From Actinophytocola gossypii (GTDB lineage: Bacteria; Actinomycetota; Actinomycetes; Mycobacteriales; Pseudonocardiaceae): DNA of 32,512 bases. The notes under the pieces were generated by a model. It saw only the letters and a list, made by a program, of their open reading frames with translations. It did not search any database and had not been told where the DNA came from. Below, piece after piece: positions 17,492 through 24,977 of this stretch; within the stretch, counting starts at the first letter, position 1; the number at the start of each line of letters is the position of its first letter. Where the stretch lies: assembly GCF_025165815.1 (NCBI RefSeq), contig NZ_JAFFZE010000036.1:1-32512 (forward strand). Reading direction: 5' to 3'. A program made the position numbers and the translations under genes.

Positions 17492-18181
17492 TCAGGGCGG
17501 TAGTTCTCCGCTGTCGGCCAGGCTTGCGAGCACCGGTCGGAGCCCGTGCCGGCGGACCGCCGCGTGGACCTCGCGGAACCCGGCCCCGTACGTCGGGTCG
17601 GGGTTGCGGCGGATCATGTCGCGCACGGCTTCGGCGTGGGGCAGGCCCGAGCGCTTCAGCCACGCGTACGACACGAGCTCGCAGACGCCCTCCTCGACTT
17701 CGAGGCGCTGTGGACGGGCACCGGCCTGGGCGAGCCAGGCGTGCCCGACCTCGTGGGCCACGGACCGGCCGAACAGGAACGCCGGCGGCCCCGGCGTCAC
17801 CCGGACCAACGTCACGTCCGCCGTCCTCGGGCCGGTCGGCACCAGCTCGGTGTGGGCCAGTGTGGGGCCAGGGCCACCGGGCGCGAGGACCACCCGCACC
17901 GGCACGCTGAGCCCGAACCCGAGGTCGCGGGTGATCCGACGGACCTCGACCACGTGCCGGCGGAACTCCGCCTCGGTGTCGACGGCCTCCGCCGAGCAGG
18001 ACGGGCAGCGCCACGCGGACGTGGACACCTCCGACCAGCCGGGCTCGGTCAGGTCGGAGGACCGCGCGCAGAACAGGCACCGGACGTCGGCCGGGTGCCG
18101 CACGCAGGTGAGCTCGCCCCGCAGCGATCGCCGCATCGGCTCGCTCGGGGCGGCGCCGCACACCGTGCACCCGGACGTCAT
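17492..18181 (-). CDS. DA1-like zinc metallopeptidase with zinc ribbons
   Basis: The ATG at 18181 overlaps the upstream kinase stop by 4 nt; the product is 229 residues. The N-terminal 65 residues carry Cys pairs of LIM or ribbon type (CTVC at 5-8, C26-x2-H29, CLFC at 35-38, CPSC at 59-62). The peptidase signature is SVAHEVGHAWL (H143, E144, H147), followed by LEVEEGVCELVSYAWL, whose Glu (163/164) should be the third zinc ligand. This HExxH...VEEG(V/I)C arrangement is that of the DA1 family, ubiquitin-activated peptidases in plants with scattered bacterial relatives. As the last gene of the ten-gene operon it could be the proteolytic output controlled by the kinase/phosphatase genes. That role is inference; the substrate is unknown. 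Confidence 0.85.
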   Translation of the reverse strand: MTSGCTVCGAAPSEPMRRSLRGELTCVRHPADVRCLFCARSSDLTEPGWSEVSTSAWRCPSCSAEAVDTEAEFRRHVVEVRRITRDLGFGLSVPVRVVLAPGGPGPTLAHTELVPTGPRTADVTLVRVTPGPPAFLFGRSVAHEVGHAWLAQAGARPQRLEVEEGVCELVSYAWLKRSGLPHAEAVRDMIRRNPDPTYGAGFREVHAAVRRHGLRPVLASLADSGELPP

Positions 18182-19110
18182 CGTGCCGGCACCCACCGGC
18201 CGCTGCCCGGGTCCCGGCGCCAGCCGGACGTGGGGGTCCGGTCCGGGGGCGCGGGGGAGGTCCGCCTGGCGAAGTAGCCCGACCAGGCCGCCGCCGTCGG
18301 GCGGTACGATCCGACCGGTCCGAGCGCGGCGGTGACGAGGTCGCGGCCCTCGGCGTCCAGCCGGCCGGTGAGGCGCGCCGGGTCGCGGGCGGTCGACGCC
18401 TGCGGTCCTGGGCTCAGCACCCGCAGGACGAACAGCCCGAGCTTGTACAGGTCCGTCGCCTGCGTGAGCACCGCTCCCTCGGGCGGATCCCAGTCCGGCG
18501 CGCTGAGCTGCCTGACCACCGGGGCGCTGCCCCGGATCCGCACCGCGTCGCAGTCGACGAGCATGACCGTCGGCTCCGGGTGTTCGCGGTACAGCTCGTT
18601 CTTCGCGTTGACGTCGCCGAACACCACCCCGTTCTCGTGCAGCAGGGCGAGCGCCCCGGCCAGGTCCCGGCACACGCCGAACCGCTGGCGCGGTGTGAGG
18701 CTGGGCATGCCGAGCCGGGTGGCGAGCGCCGGGTCCACGAAGAGGTTCTGCACCTCGCGGGCGCCGCGGACGTGCCGGCCGGTCGGCAGGACGCGTTCCT
18801 GGAAGAACGTGTCCGGGATCAGCGGCAGGACCACACCGCAGATCCGGCCGGCGTCCCGGACCACCCGGGCCGGCCATGCCGCCATCGAGTCCAGCCGCGT
18901 GCGCCCGGCCGGGTCCAGCTTGCTGCGCACGCCGACGATGGCCCGCAGTCCGTTCGGGGAGACCTGGTTTCCCTTGTACTGCTTGAAGACCAGCGTCCCC
19001 GACACGTCGGGCAGGCGGAGGTCCGGCGCGAGGTAGACCACCGCCTGCCCGCCGCTGCCCAACTGCGGTCCGAGCCGTCCGACGGCGGACCGGTCCAGTT
19101 CGTCGGTCAT
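18178..19110 (-). CDS. Atypical Ser/Thr kinase-like protein 1
   Basis: An ATG at 19110 gives 310 residues. Kinase landmarks: Gly-rich loop LGSGGQAVVY (17-26), candidate ATP Lys in LVFKQYK (K43), catalytic-loop equivalent GDVNAKN (165-171: D166, K170, N171) and DCD (186-188) in place of DFG. HRD is absent; the line reads VVFGDVNAKN. The retained Asp, Lys and Asn make activity plausible. It resembles the kinase of TerY-P triads. The C-terminus (about 280-310) is Pro/Arg-rich and lacks a transmembrane helix, so it is cytosolic. It starts 4 nt after the PP2C gene stop and overlaps the DA1-like gene, suggesting opposed kinase and phosphatase action on shared targets. Confidence 0.85.
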   Translation of the reverse strand: MTDELDRSAVGRLGPQLGSGGQAVVYLAPDLRLPDVSGTLVFKQYKGNQVSPNGLRAIVGVRSKLDPAGRTRLDSMAAWPARVVRDAGRICGVVLPLIPDTFFQERVLPTGRHVRGAREVQNLFVDPALATRLGMPSLTPRQRFGVCRDLAGALALLHENGVVFGDVNAKNELYREHPEPTVMLVDCDAVRIRGSAPVVRQLSAPDWDPPEGAVLTQATDLYKLGLFVLRVLSPGPQASTARDPARLTGRLDAEGRDLVTAALGPVGSYRPTAAAWSGYFARRTSPAPPDRTPTSGWRRDPGSGRWVPAR

Positions 19111-19114
19111 GGCG

Positions 19115-20065
19115 TCACTGGACCGGCCAGACGGCGAGCACCGTTCGGTCGTCGTCGTAGGTGCGCCGGCGGAACCCGACCTGTGCGATGAACGTGAACG
19201 GGTCGGGCGGCTCGCGCCACGCGCCGGCCAGGTACTCCCCCACCTCGCCGGTGCCGCCGCCGAGCGGATCGCCGACGCCGTCGCTCATCAGCACGAGCGC
19301 CTCCCCCGGCGTCAGGCTGGTGGTGACCGGTGGCGCCAGCTCCACCGGCACGCCGGGGAGCGCCATGGTCGCGGCGGAGGCGACCACGCTGCCGTCGTTC
19401 TTCACCGCCTGCAGCGGGTCCCAAGCCGGTGGCGCGCCGGGGCGGAGCACCCAGGCGGAGGTGTCGCCGAGCGACATCACGTGCACCGGCCGGTCCCCCG
19501 TCTCCGCCGGGTCCACGGCCACCACCGCGAACAACGCGGTCGCCGCGAGGCGGCCGGCGACGTCCGGGAGAGTCGAGTCGACGAGTCCCAGCCGTTGGCG
19601 GGCGTGCCGGACGATCTCGCCGCCCACGCCGTCGAGCACCGCGCGCCAGTCCAGCTCGGCTGCCGGGCGATCGTCGAGCTGCTCGACGAGCAGGCGGCAT
19701 CCCAGCCGGGTGACGATCTCGGCGGCGACGTGCGAGTGCGACCCGGCCGAGACCCCGTCGGCGACGGCGGCCACGAGCCACCGGCCGTCCCTGGTGACGA
19801 GGTGCCCGAACGCGTCCTGGCGCACCTTGCCGTAGTACAGGTGGGACAGTCCACGCACGCTCGCCGCGAGCAGGTGCAGCTCGCCGCCCGCCGGGCCGGG
19901 GACGCGCGCGGCGTCGGCCACGATGTCGTTGTGGAACGGGAACCGGCCGTCCGGGCGGGGTACGACGGTGGCTGCGGCCCGGCCAGGATCGCCGATGTCG
20001 ACCGGGCGGCCGGGCGGCCGTTCCGGTCGCTCGACCGCGGCGTGCCGGCCGCCCGGCGCGCTCAC
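19115..20065 (-). CDS. PP2C-type Ser/Thr protein phosphatase
   Basis: The ATG at 20065 overlaps the vWA gene stop by 4 nt; the product is 316 residues. PP2C metal-site motifs: QDAFGH (83-88, replacing the usual RxxNEDxxG), VADGVSAGSHSHVAA (D103, G104), MSLGDTSAW (198-205), LMSDGVGD (D262) and YDDDRTV (303-309, the closing DDxT/N-like Asp). The N-terminal 40 residues are Pro/Gly/Arg-rich and probably disordered. PP2C enzymes remove phosphates from Ser/Thr. With vWA and kinase genes on either side it completes a TerY-P-like triad and presumably reverses the phosphorylation by the operon's kinases. Confidence 0.9.
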   Translation of the reverse strand: MSAPGGRHAAVERPERPPGRPVDIGDPGRAAATVVPRPDGRFPFHNDIVADAARVPGPAGGELHLLAASVRGLSHLYYGKVRQDAFGHLVTRDGRWLVAAVADGVSAGSHSHVAAEIVTRLGCRLLVEQLDDRPAAELDWRAVLDGVGGEIVRHARQRLGLVDSTLPDVAGRLAATALFAVVAVDPAETGDRPVHVMSLGDTSAWVLRPGAPPAWDPLQAVKNDGSVVASAATMALPGVPVELAPPVTTSLTPGEALVLMSDGVGDPLGGGTGEVGEYLAGAWREPPDPFTFIAQVGFRRRTYDDDRTVLAVWPVQ

Positions 20066-20799
20066 AGGAAGTCCTCGTCGGCGGTGTGGGAGCTGACGCC
20101 GCCGGGCAGCTGGTCGGGGTCGGGCAGGGCGATGCCGGAGCTGCCGGTCGCCATGCCCATGCCGGAGTTCAGCACGCTGGAGATCAGGATCTCCGCCATG
20201 GCGCGGATGGCCACGGCCGGCTTGTTGCCCTCGTCCATGACGAACATGCGCATCTGCTTAACACCGTCGGCCGGGTGGATCAGCGACTGCATGGTCCTCG
20301 GGTCCGCGTTGGCCACGCCGAACGGGATTACGTTGGGGTACATGGCGAAACCGGTGCCGGTCTGCCGGTCGTAGTGGGTCAGCTCGTGGAACGCCGACCG
20401 CCAGTCGTGGTCGTGGTCGGTCGGCGCTCCGTCGCTGAGGAAGAACATCGCGGGGCGGTGCACGCTGTAGTTGTCGGCCTTGAGCTGGAGCACGTCGTGC
20501 TCGATCTGCTTGCGCATCAGGCGGAACGCGGCCGCGTAGGAGGTGCCGCCCCTGGTCATCAGGCCGGGCAGCGTGATGTCGGGGTCCAGCAGGTCGCAGA
20601 GCGGGAGCAGCACCTGCGCGTCGTCGGCGAAGTCGACCAGGCCGAACCGGACCTTGTCGCCTATGATCGGGTTCTCGGCGATGGCGTCGGCCAGCGCGGG
20701 CATGATGTCGTTGGCCGCCTGCAGGTTCTCGCCCTCCATCGAGTACGACATGTCGATGACGAGGTAGAACGGCAGGAGCTTGGCGCGGTCCTCACCCAT
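20062..20799 (-). CDS. TerY-like vWA domain protein 1
   Basis: An ATG at 20799 gives 245 residues. A complete MIDAS metal site is visible: DMSYSM (D16, S18, S20), GGTSY (T86) and LSDGAPTD (D123). The fold FYLVIDMSYSMEGENLQAAN, then VRFGLVDFADDAQVLLPLCD, is that of TerY, the cytosolic vWA protein of tellurite-type stress operons. The C-terminal 40 residues are Gly/Pro-rich and end in DEDFL, an acidic tail. vWA domains with an intact MIDAS bind partner proteins in a metal-dependent way, so this is a likely adaptor for the kinases. It overlaps the kinase gene upstream by 8 nt and the PP2C gene downstream by 4 nt. Confidence 0.92.
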   Translation of the reverse strand: MGEDRAKLLPFYLVIDMSYSMEGENLQAANDIMPALADAIAENPIIGDKVRFGLVDFADDAQVLLPLCDLLDPDITLPGLMTRGGTSYAAAFRLMRKQIEHDVLQLKADNYSVHRPAMFFLSDGAPTDHDHDWRSAFHELTHYDRQTGTGFAMYPNVIPFGVANADPRTMQSLIHPADGVKQMRMFVMDEGNKPAVAIRAMAEILISSVLNSGMGMATGSSGIALPDPDQLPGGVSSHTADEDFL

Positions 20800-21721
20800 C
20801 GCGGTTCCCCCTGAGCGCGTTGACTGTCGGTTTCGGCACGTCGGTCACCTCTTTCGGTTGTGGTGTCGGCTGTTCGCGTCGGTGCAACAGGTCACGCCAC
20901 GCGCGGGCCGCCGGCCGGGCGGCCGGGTCGTGGTGCAGGCCGGCCCGCAGGATCGGCAGGAGCTCGCGGCCGAGCGCGCCGGCGGCGGACTCCGGGTTCC
21001 TGGTGTGGAAGTCCCTGGCGAGTACGCGGAGCACGGTCAGGGCGAGCTTGTAGCGGTCGGACTGCTGGTTCTGGGTGCCGGGGAACGCCGGGTCGTCCCA
21101 GCCCGGCGAGTTCGGCTGCCGCACGGGCGGGTTGGTCCCGGTCAGTCGCAGCGCGTCGCAGTCGAGCAGGTACACGCCCCGCACCGGCGACCACAGCACG
21201 TTCTTGACCGACAGGTCGCCGAGCACCACGTCCCGCTCGTGCAGGAACGCGACGGCGGACGCGAGACCGGCCAGCACCCGCACCCGCGTCGCCGGGTCGG
21301 TGTCGGGGATGCCACGCCGGGCCAGCAGCGCCGGACCGGCGATCAGGTGCTGCAGCTCGCGGAGCACCGTGACGCGGCCACCCGACGGGCTGCGCGGCGT
21401 GAACGTGTACTCGGCCGGCACTCGCGGCAGCAGCACGCCGGCGGCCCGGCCGTCGCGCAGCAGCACGGCCCTCGGCCAGCACGCCACCTCGTCGACCGCG
21501 GCCCGTCCCCGGTCGTCGAGCGAGCGGCGCCAGGACACGAGCCGGGTCAGCGCGGCCGGGTCGGGTGCGACGGCCGGCAGGTACCACTTGGCGACCAGGT
21601 GCTCGGTCGCCGGCCAGCCGGGAAGGTCGACCCCGAGGACCTCGACGACCTCGCCCTGGCCGCCCCGGCCGAGGACCGGCCCCTGCCGAAGCGCGGCCGC
21701 GTCGACCGCGAACGGGGTCAC
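20792..21721 (-). CDS. Atypical Ser/Thr kinase-like protein 2
   Basis: The start is the GTG at 21721, which overlaps the stop of the second vWA gene; an open frame continues upstream but lies inside that gene. The product has 309 residues. Landmarks: Gly loop LGRGGQGEVVEV (17-28), K45 in LVAKWY, catalytic loop GDLSVKN (168-174: D169, K173, N174) and DCD (187-189) instead of DFG. The order and wording match kinase 1 closely, with both having VVxGDxxxKN and DCDA, so the two are probably paralogues. The C-terminal 30 residues are Pro/Arg-rich. With its neighbouring vWA gene it forms a vWA-kinase pair that mirrors the other pair in the operon. Confidence 0.85.
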   Translation of the reverse strand: MTPFAVDAAALRQGPVLGRGGQGEVVEVLGVDLPGWPATEHLVAKWYLPAVAPDPAALTRLVSWRRSLDDRGRAAVDEVACWPRAVLLRDGRAAGVLLPRVPAEYTFTPRSPSGGRVTVLRELQHLIAGPALLARRGIPDTDPATRVRVLAGLASAVAFLHERDVVLGDLSVKNVLWSPVRGVYLLDCDALRLTGTNPPVRQPNSPGWDDPAFPGTQNQQSDRYKLALTVLRVLARDFHTRNPESAAGALGRELLPILRAGLHHDPAARPAARAWRDLLHRREQPTPQPKEVTDVPKPTVNALRGNRDG

Positions 21722-22377
21722 AGCAGGTCCAGTTCGTCGAAGGCGCCGGGAGCGGGCCCCACGACCGTCTGCCCGCCGGTGACGCTCGAAGCCACCACGC
21801 TGCGGATCACGACGTCGCCGATCCGTGCGATGGCGTCGCGCACCGCGACGTCGGTCCTGGCGACGAAGCACCGCGAGGTGGCCACCGCGGCCAGCGTCGC
21901 CGCCCTGGCCTCCCCCACGGCGAACGCGACGATCTCCGGCCCGTCCCGGCCGACCAGCCGGGCGTGCTCGGCGGCCCAGTCCGGCCGGCGGTCCGTCGGC
22001 TCCCCGTCGCTGACGAAGAACACCAGCGGCCGGAACACCCGGTAACCGTCGGCGGCGAGCCGCGCCGTGTCCGCGCGCACGGTCTCGCGCAGCAGGCGGA
22101 ACGCGGCGCCGTAGCTGGTGAGCCCACCCGGTTCGAGATCGGGCAGCTCACCGACGGTCGCGAGGTCGCACAGCGGGAGCAGCACGGTCGCCGTACCCGC
22201 GAAGCCGACGACCCCGATCCGTGCCTGGTCGCTGACGACCGGGTTGAGCCAGACGGCGTCCCGCAGCGCGACGAGCGCGTCCCGCACCGCGTCGGCCCGC
22301 CCGTCCACCCGCATGGAGCCGGACAGGTCACAGACGACGTAGATCGGCAGGATCGTGGCGCGGCCGGGGCTCGTCAT
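21718..22377 (-). CDS. TerY-like vWA domain protein 2
   Basis: An ATG at 22377 gives 219 residues. The MIDAS is complete: DLSGSM (D17, S19, S21), GGLTSY (T87) and VSDGEPTD (D124). It is a clear relative of the other vWA protein: LLPLCDL, TSYxAAFRLxR and FFxSDGxPTD occur in both. The C-terminus ends in an acidic DELDLL, again like its paralogue's acidic tail. It begins 9 bases after the Hsp70 gene and overlaps the kinase GTG start by 4 nt. Confidence 0.92.
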   Translation of the reverse strand: MTSPGRATILPIYVVCDLSGSMRVDGRADAVRDALVALRDAVWLNPVVSDQARIGVVGFAGTATVLLPLCDLATVGELPDLEPGGLTSYGAAFRLLRETVRADTARLAADGYRVFRPLVFFVSDGEPTDRRPDWAAEHARLVGRDGPEIVAFAVGEARAATLAAVATSRCFVARTDVAVRDAIARIGDVVIRSVVASSVTGGQTVVGPAPGAFDELDLL

Positions 22378-22386
22378 GCCGGTTCC

Positions 22387-24090
22387 TCAGAACAGGTACG
22401 AGTACTGGCGCAGGGCGGCGTCGAGGGCGTCCCGGCACTCGGCGAGCGCGGAACCGGGCGCGTTCTCGAGGTCCACGCAGATGCTCTCCAGCCGCGCCGC
22501 CTCGGTGTCGTCGACGAACGGGACCACCTTGGTCCTGGCCCTGGCGACCAGCGCCACCACCTCCGGGTCGGCGACCGCGACGGTGACCGACCGGGCCGGT
22601 GTCCCGTCGACGGTCCTGGTCTCCATCGTGGTGCGGACCCGGCGGGCGACCTCGACCAGCTGCGTCCGGTCCTTGGTGACCCCGAACGACACGTCGTCGT
22701 GCAGCATTTGGCGGCCGGTGAGCTGGTCGACCACGGTGATGTAGAGGATGCCCTCGACGTTGTACTCGTAGGTGATGGTGAACGCGGCGTCCTGCTGGGA
22801 CCGGGTCGGGTCGACCGGGACGACCCACTCCTTGAGCACCACGTTGTCCTCGTGGTCGACCGGCTTGGTCGGGTCGCCCTCGATGACCTGGACCCGCACG
22901 TCGCGCTGGCCGGGCTGGGCTGGGAGGTAGCCGTCGGTCGCCTTGGCCGGCAGCTGGTGGTTGCGCGGGATGAGCTCGCTGAAGCGCTGCCGGTGGCCGT
23001 CGTCGACCACGATCGTGCCGAGCGCGTGCTCGGTGGCCACGAAGAAGTCCTTGTCCAGCTGCCCGGCCAGGATCGCCGAGGCGATGGCGGCGCCCTGGGC
23101 GACCGCGGTCATCGGGTCGCAGCCGGTGGCTGGCTCCCGGCGCAGCAGGTCCGACACCAGCTGGCGCGCGGCCGGGATCTTGCTGCTGCCGCCGACCATC
23201 ACCAGCTGGTCGATCCCGTTCGGACCGATGGACAGGTCGGCGAGGCACTGTTCGATCGGTTGCCGGACCTCCTCGAGCCTGTCGTCGATCGCCTTGAGGA
23301 ACAGCTCGCGGGCCACCGGGAAGTACCGGCCGTCCGGCAGCCGGAGGTTCGTCTCGTCCTGGGTGGACAGCAGGATCTTCGCCCGCTCCACCTCCAGCCG
23401 GAACTGCGCCTGCTCGGTGCCGCTCCAGGACGGCCGCGACGGGAGGTGTGCGATGATGGCGGCGGCGAACGCCTCGTCGAGGTCGATGCCGCCGGACCGC
23501 GGGATGCCCTTCGACGCCCGCTCGATGAACACGCCCTCGATCGTCTCGAGCACGGTGACGTCCAGCGTGCCGCCACCCCAGTCGAACACCAGCACGTTCT
23601 GGTCCTGGGTCGCGTCGACCGAGTACGCCATCGCCGCGGCGGTCGGCTCGTTCACCAGGGCCCGCACCTCGATACCGGCGAGCCCGGCGCACACCTTGGT
23701 GCGGAAGCGCGCCAGGCCTCTGCTGTTGGCGGGGATTGTGACCACCGACCGGTCGACGCTCACACCGGGCGAGGCGGTGCGGAGGTGCGCGAACAGCAGC
23801 GCCGCCGCCTCCTCGACCGACACCTGGTGCCCGCCGATGTCCACGGTGTTCTCGGTGGCGAACAGCCGCTTGACCGCACCGAGGGTCGGGGCGGCGCCGT
23901 GTTTGGCGCCCCAGCCGAACGAGACCTGCCTACCGTGGTCGATCCCGATCACCGACGGGAGGACCCGGTCGAAGCCGAGTTCGGCCCACTCGGCCGGTGG
24001 CTCGTCGATGGTCAGCACCTCGGCCTCGGTGCCGTTCCACTGCGCGAGCACGGAGTTGGTCGTGCCGAAGTCGATGCCGAACGGGTTCAT
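22387..24090 (-). CDS. Hsp70-family chaperone
   Basis: The ATG at 24090 overlaps the GrpE-like gene stop by 4 nt; 567 residues, shorter than DnaK (about 610-640). Nucleotide-binding motifs are intact: GIDFGTTNSV (5-14), NEPTAAAMAY (148-157), VFDWGGGTLDV (168-178) and MVGGSSKIP (298-306). The substrate-binding beta domain is present (about 390-500, with FTITYEYNVEGILYITVVD), but the helical lid is short and the protein ends in QYSYLF without the DnaK-type acidic tail. It should hydrolyse ATP and bind client peptides. Being encoded with its own J-like and GrpE-like genes, it is probably a dedicated chaperone of this system rather than the housekeeping DnaK. Confidence 0.95.
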   Translation of the reverse strand: MNPFGIDFGTTNSVLAQWNGTEAEVLTIDEPPAEWAELGFDRVLPSVIGIDHGRQVSFGWGAKHGAAPTLGAVKRLFATENTVDIGGHQVSVEEAAALLFAHLRTASPGVSVDRSVVTIPANSRGLARFRTKVCAGLAGIEVRALVNEPTAAAMAYSVDATQDQNVLVFDWGGGTLDVTVLETIEGVFIERASKGIPRSGGIDLDEAFAAAIIAHLPSRPSWSGTEQAQFRLEVERAKILLSTQDETNLRLPDGRYFPVARELFLKAIDDRLEEVRQPIEQCLADLSIGPNGIDQLVMVGGSSKIPAARQLVSDLLRREPATGCDPMTAVAQGAAIASAILAGQLDKDFFVATEHALGTIVVDDGHRQRFSELIPRNHQLPAKATDGYLPAQPGQRDVRVQVIEGDPTKPVDHEDNVVLKEWVVPVDPTRSQQDAAFTITYEYNVEGILYITVVDQLTGRQMLHDDVSFGVTKDRTQLVEVARRVRTTMETRTVDGTPARSVTVAVADPEVVALVARARTKVVPFVDDTEAARLESICVDLENAPGSALAECRDALDAALRQYSYLF

Positions 24091-24557
24091 CGCACACCCT
24101 CCCGCTGGCCGCCCGTGGCCGCGGGCTCGACCCGCTCGGCCTGTCCCATGACGACGGGTCTCCCGGTGACGCGGTCCCGGTAGCCGGGGCGCAGCACGCG
24201 CAGCCGGCTGCCGGTGCCGCCGAGGACGTCGAAGTAGTCGTGCTCGTGCGGGTCGGTGACCCGCTCCAGCCCCGCCTGGACGAGCCACTCGTCGACCAGG
24301 GAGGCTAGCTCCGCCGAGGGGCGCTCGGCGCCGACCGCCTCGGCGAACCGAGCCAGCTGGTGCAGGTGGGCTATGCGCTCGCCCGCGGCGGCCACGATCT
24401 GCCGGCGCAGCCCGTCGTAGGCGTCGACCGCCACCCCCGAGGACGGTTCGCGCACGATGGTCGCCACCTCGATCTTCTCGATGGACCGCGAGATCCGGTC
24501 GACCGCACGCTCCAGTTCGGACAACCGGTGGAGCAGGTGGCGTTGGTGTCTGGTCAT
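24087..24557 (-). CDS. GrpE-like nucleotide exchange factor
   Basis: The ATG at 24557 overlaps the J-like gene stop by 4 nt; the product is 156 residues. The N-terminal half is a long helix or coiled coil (RLSELERAVDRISRSIEKIE). The C-terminal part follows the GrpE beta-domain outline: LVDEWLVQAGLERVTDPHEH, then DYF, a Gly turn, and RLRVLRPGYRDRVTGRPVVM ending in AERV. DPxxHxxF and the GY..R....A.V pattern are GrpE hallmarks. Its place between the J-like and Hsp70 genes supports the assignment. Overall similarity is low, so exchange activity is inferred from the pattern and position. Confidence 0.7.
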   Translation of the reverse strand: MTRHQRHLLHRLSELERAVDRISRSIEKIEVATIVREPSSGVAVDAYDGLRRQIVAAAGERIAHLHQLARFAEAVGAERPSAELASLVDEWLVQAGLERVTDPHEHDYFDVLGGTGSRLRVLRPGYRDRVTGRPVVMGQAERVEPAATGGQREGVR

Positions 24558-24970
24558 AGCTCGGTTCCTTCTGGTGTCTGGTAGCCGTAGTCGAACCGGA
24601 CGACGTGCGGGAGCACCTCGGCCAGGAGCAGGTCCACGTCGTCGGCGAGCCCCGCGGTCAAAGTGTCCACATCGGACGGCGTGGTCTCGGTCCGCCGGGT
24701 CAGCGGGGTTGGCGCCGGCGCGAAGAACCCTTCGCCGGCTGGCGCGAACACCCGGGGGTCGGCGGGCACGCGGTACGTGTCGACCTCGTTGGACGGGTCC
24801 GCGTGGTTGTTCTGGATCTCGTGCAGCGCCCAGGTGAGGTCCTCGGTGCTGATCCGGTCGGTGCCGGCACGCCGGATTCGCCTGGCCGCCCTGGCGAAGC
24901 TCCTGCGGGCCGCGTCCGGCTCGCAGCCGTAGTCGACGCCGAGCAACAGGTACGGGTTCCTGGTGACCAT
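24554..24970 (-). CDS. J-domain-like protein lacking HPD
   Basis: An ATG at 24970 gives 138 residues. NPYLLLGVDYGCEPDAARRS, followed by FARAARRIRR, matches helix I and helix II of a J-domain, and ISTEDLTWALHEIQN matches helix III. The loop that normally holds HPD, which triggers Hsp70 ATPase, reads AGTDR instead, so it is a J-like or type IV protein. A Pro-rich middle and an acidic C-terminus (DDVDLLLAEVLPHVVRFDYG) follow. Its gene starts 7 bases after the large scaffold gene and overlaps the GrpE-like gene, so it probably tethers the Hsp70 to the scaffold. That is inference. Confidence 0.75.
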   Translation of the reverse strand: MVTRNPYLLLGVDYGCEPDAARRSFARAARRIRRAGTDRISTEDLTWALHEIQNNHADPSNEVDTYRVPADPRVFAPAGEGFFAPAPTPLTRRTETTPSDVDTLTAGLADDVDLLLAEVLPHVVRFDYGYQTPEGTEL

Positions 24971-24977
24971 GTCCGCC

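Noticed and set aside
21565-24183. An 872-residue plus-strand open frame opposite the Hsp70 gene
   Set aside because: Very high Arg/Gly/Asp/Val composition without motifs, lying antisense to clear Hsp70 and vWA genes. This is a typical long antisense frame in GC-rich DNA.
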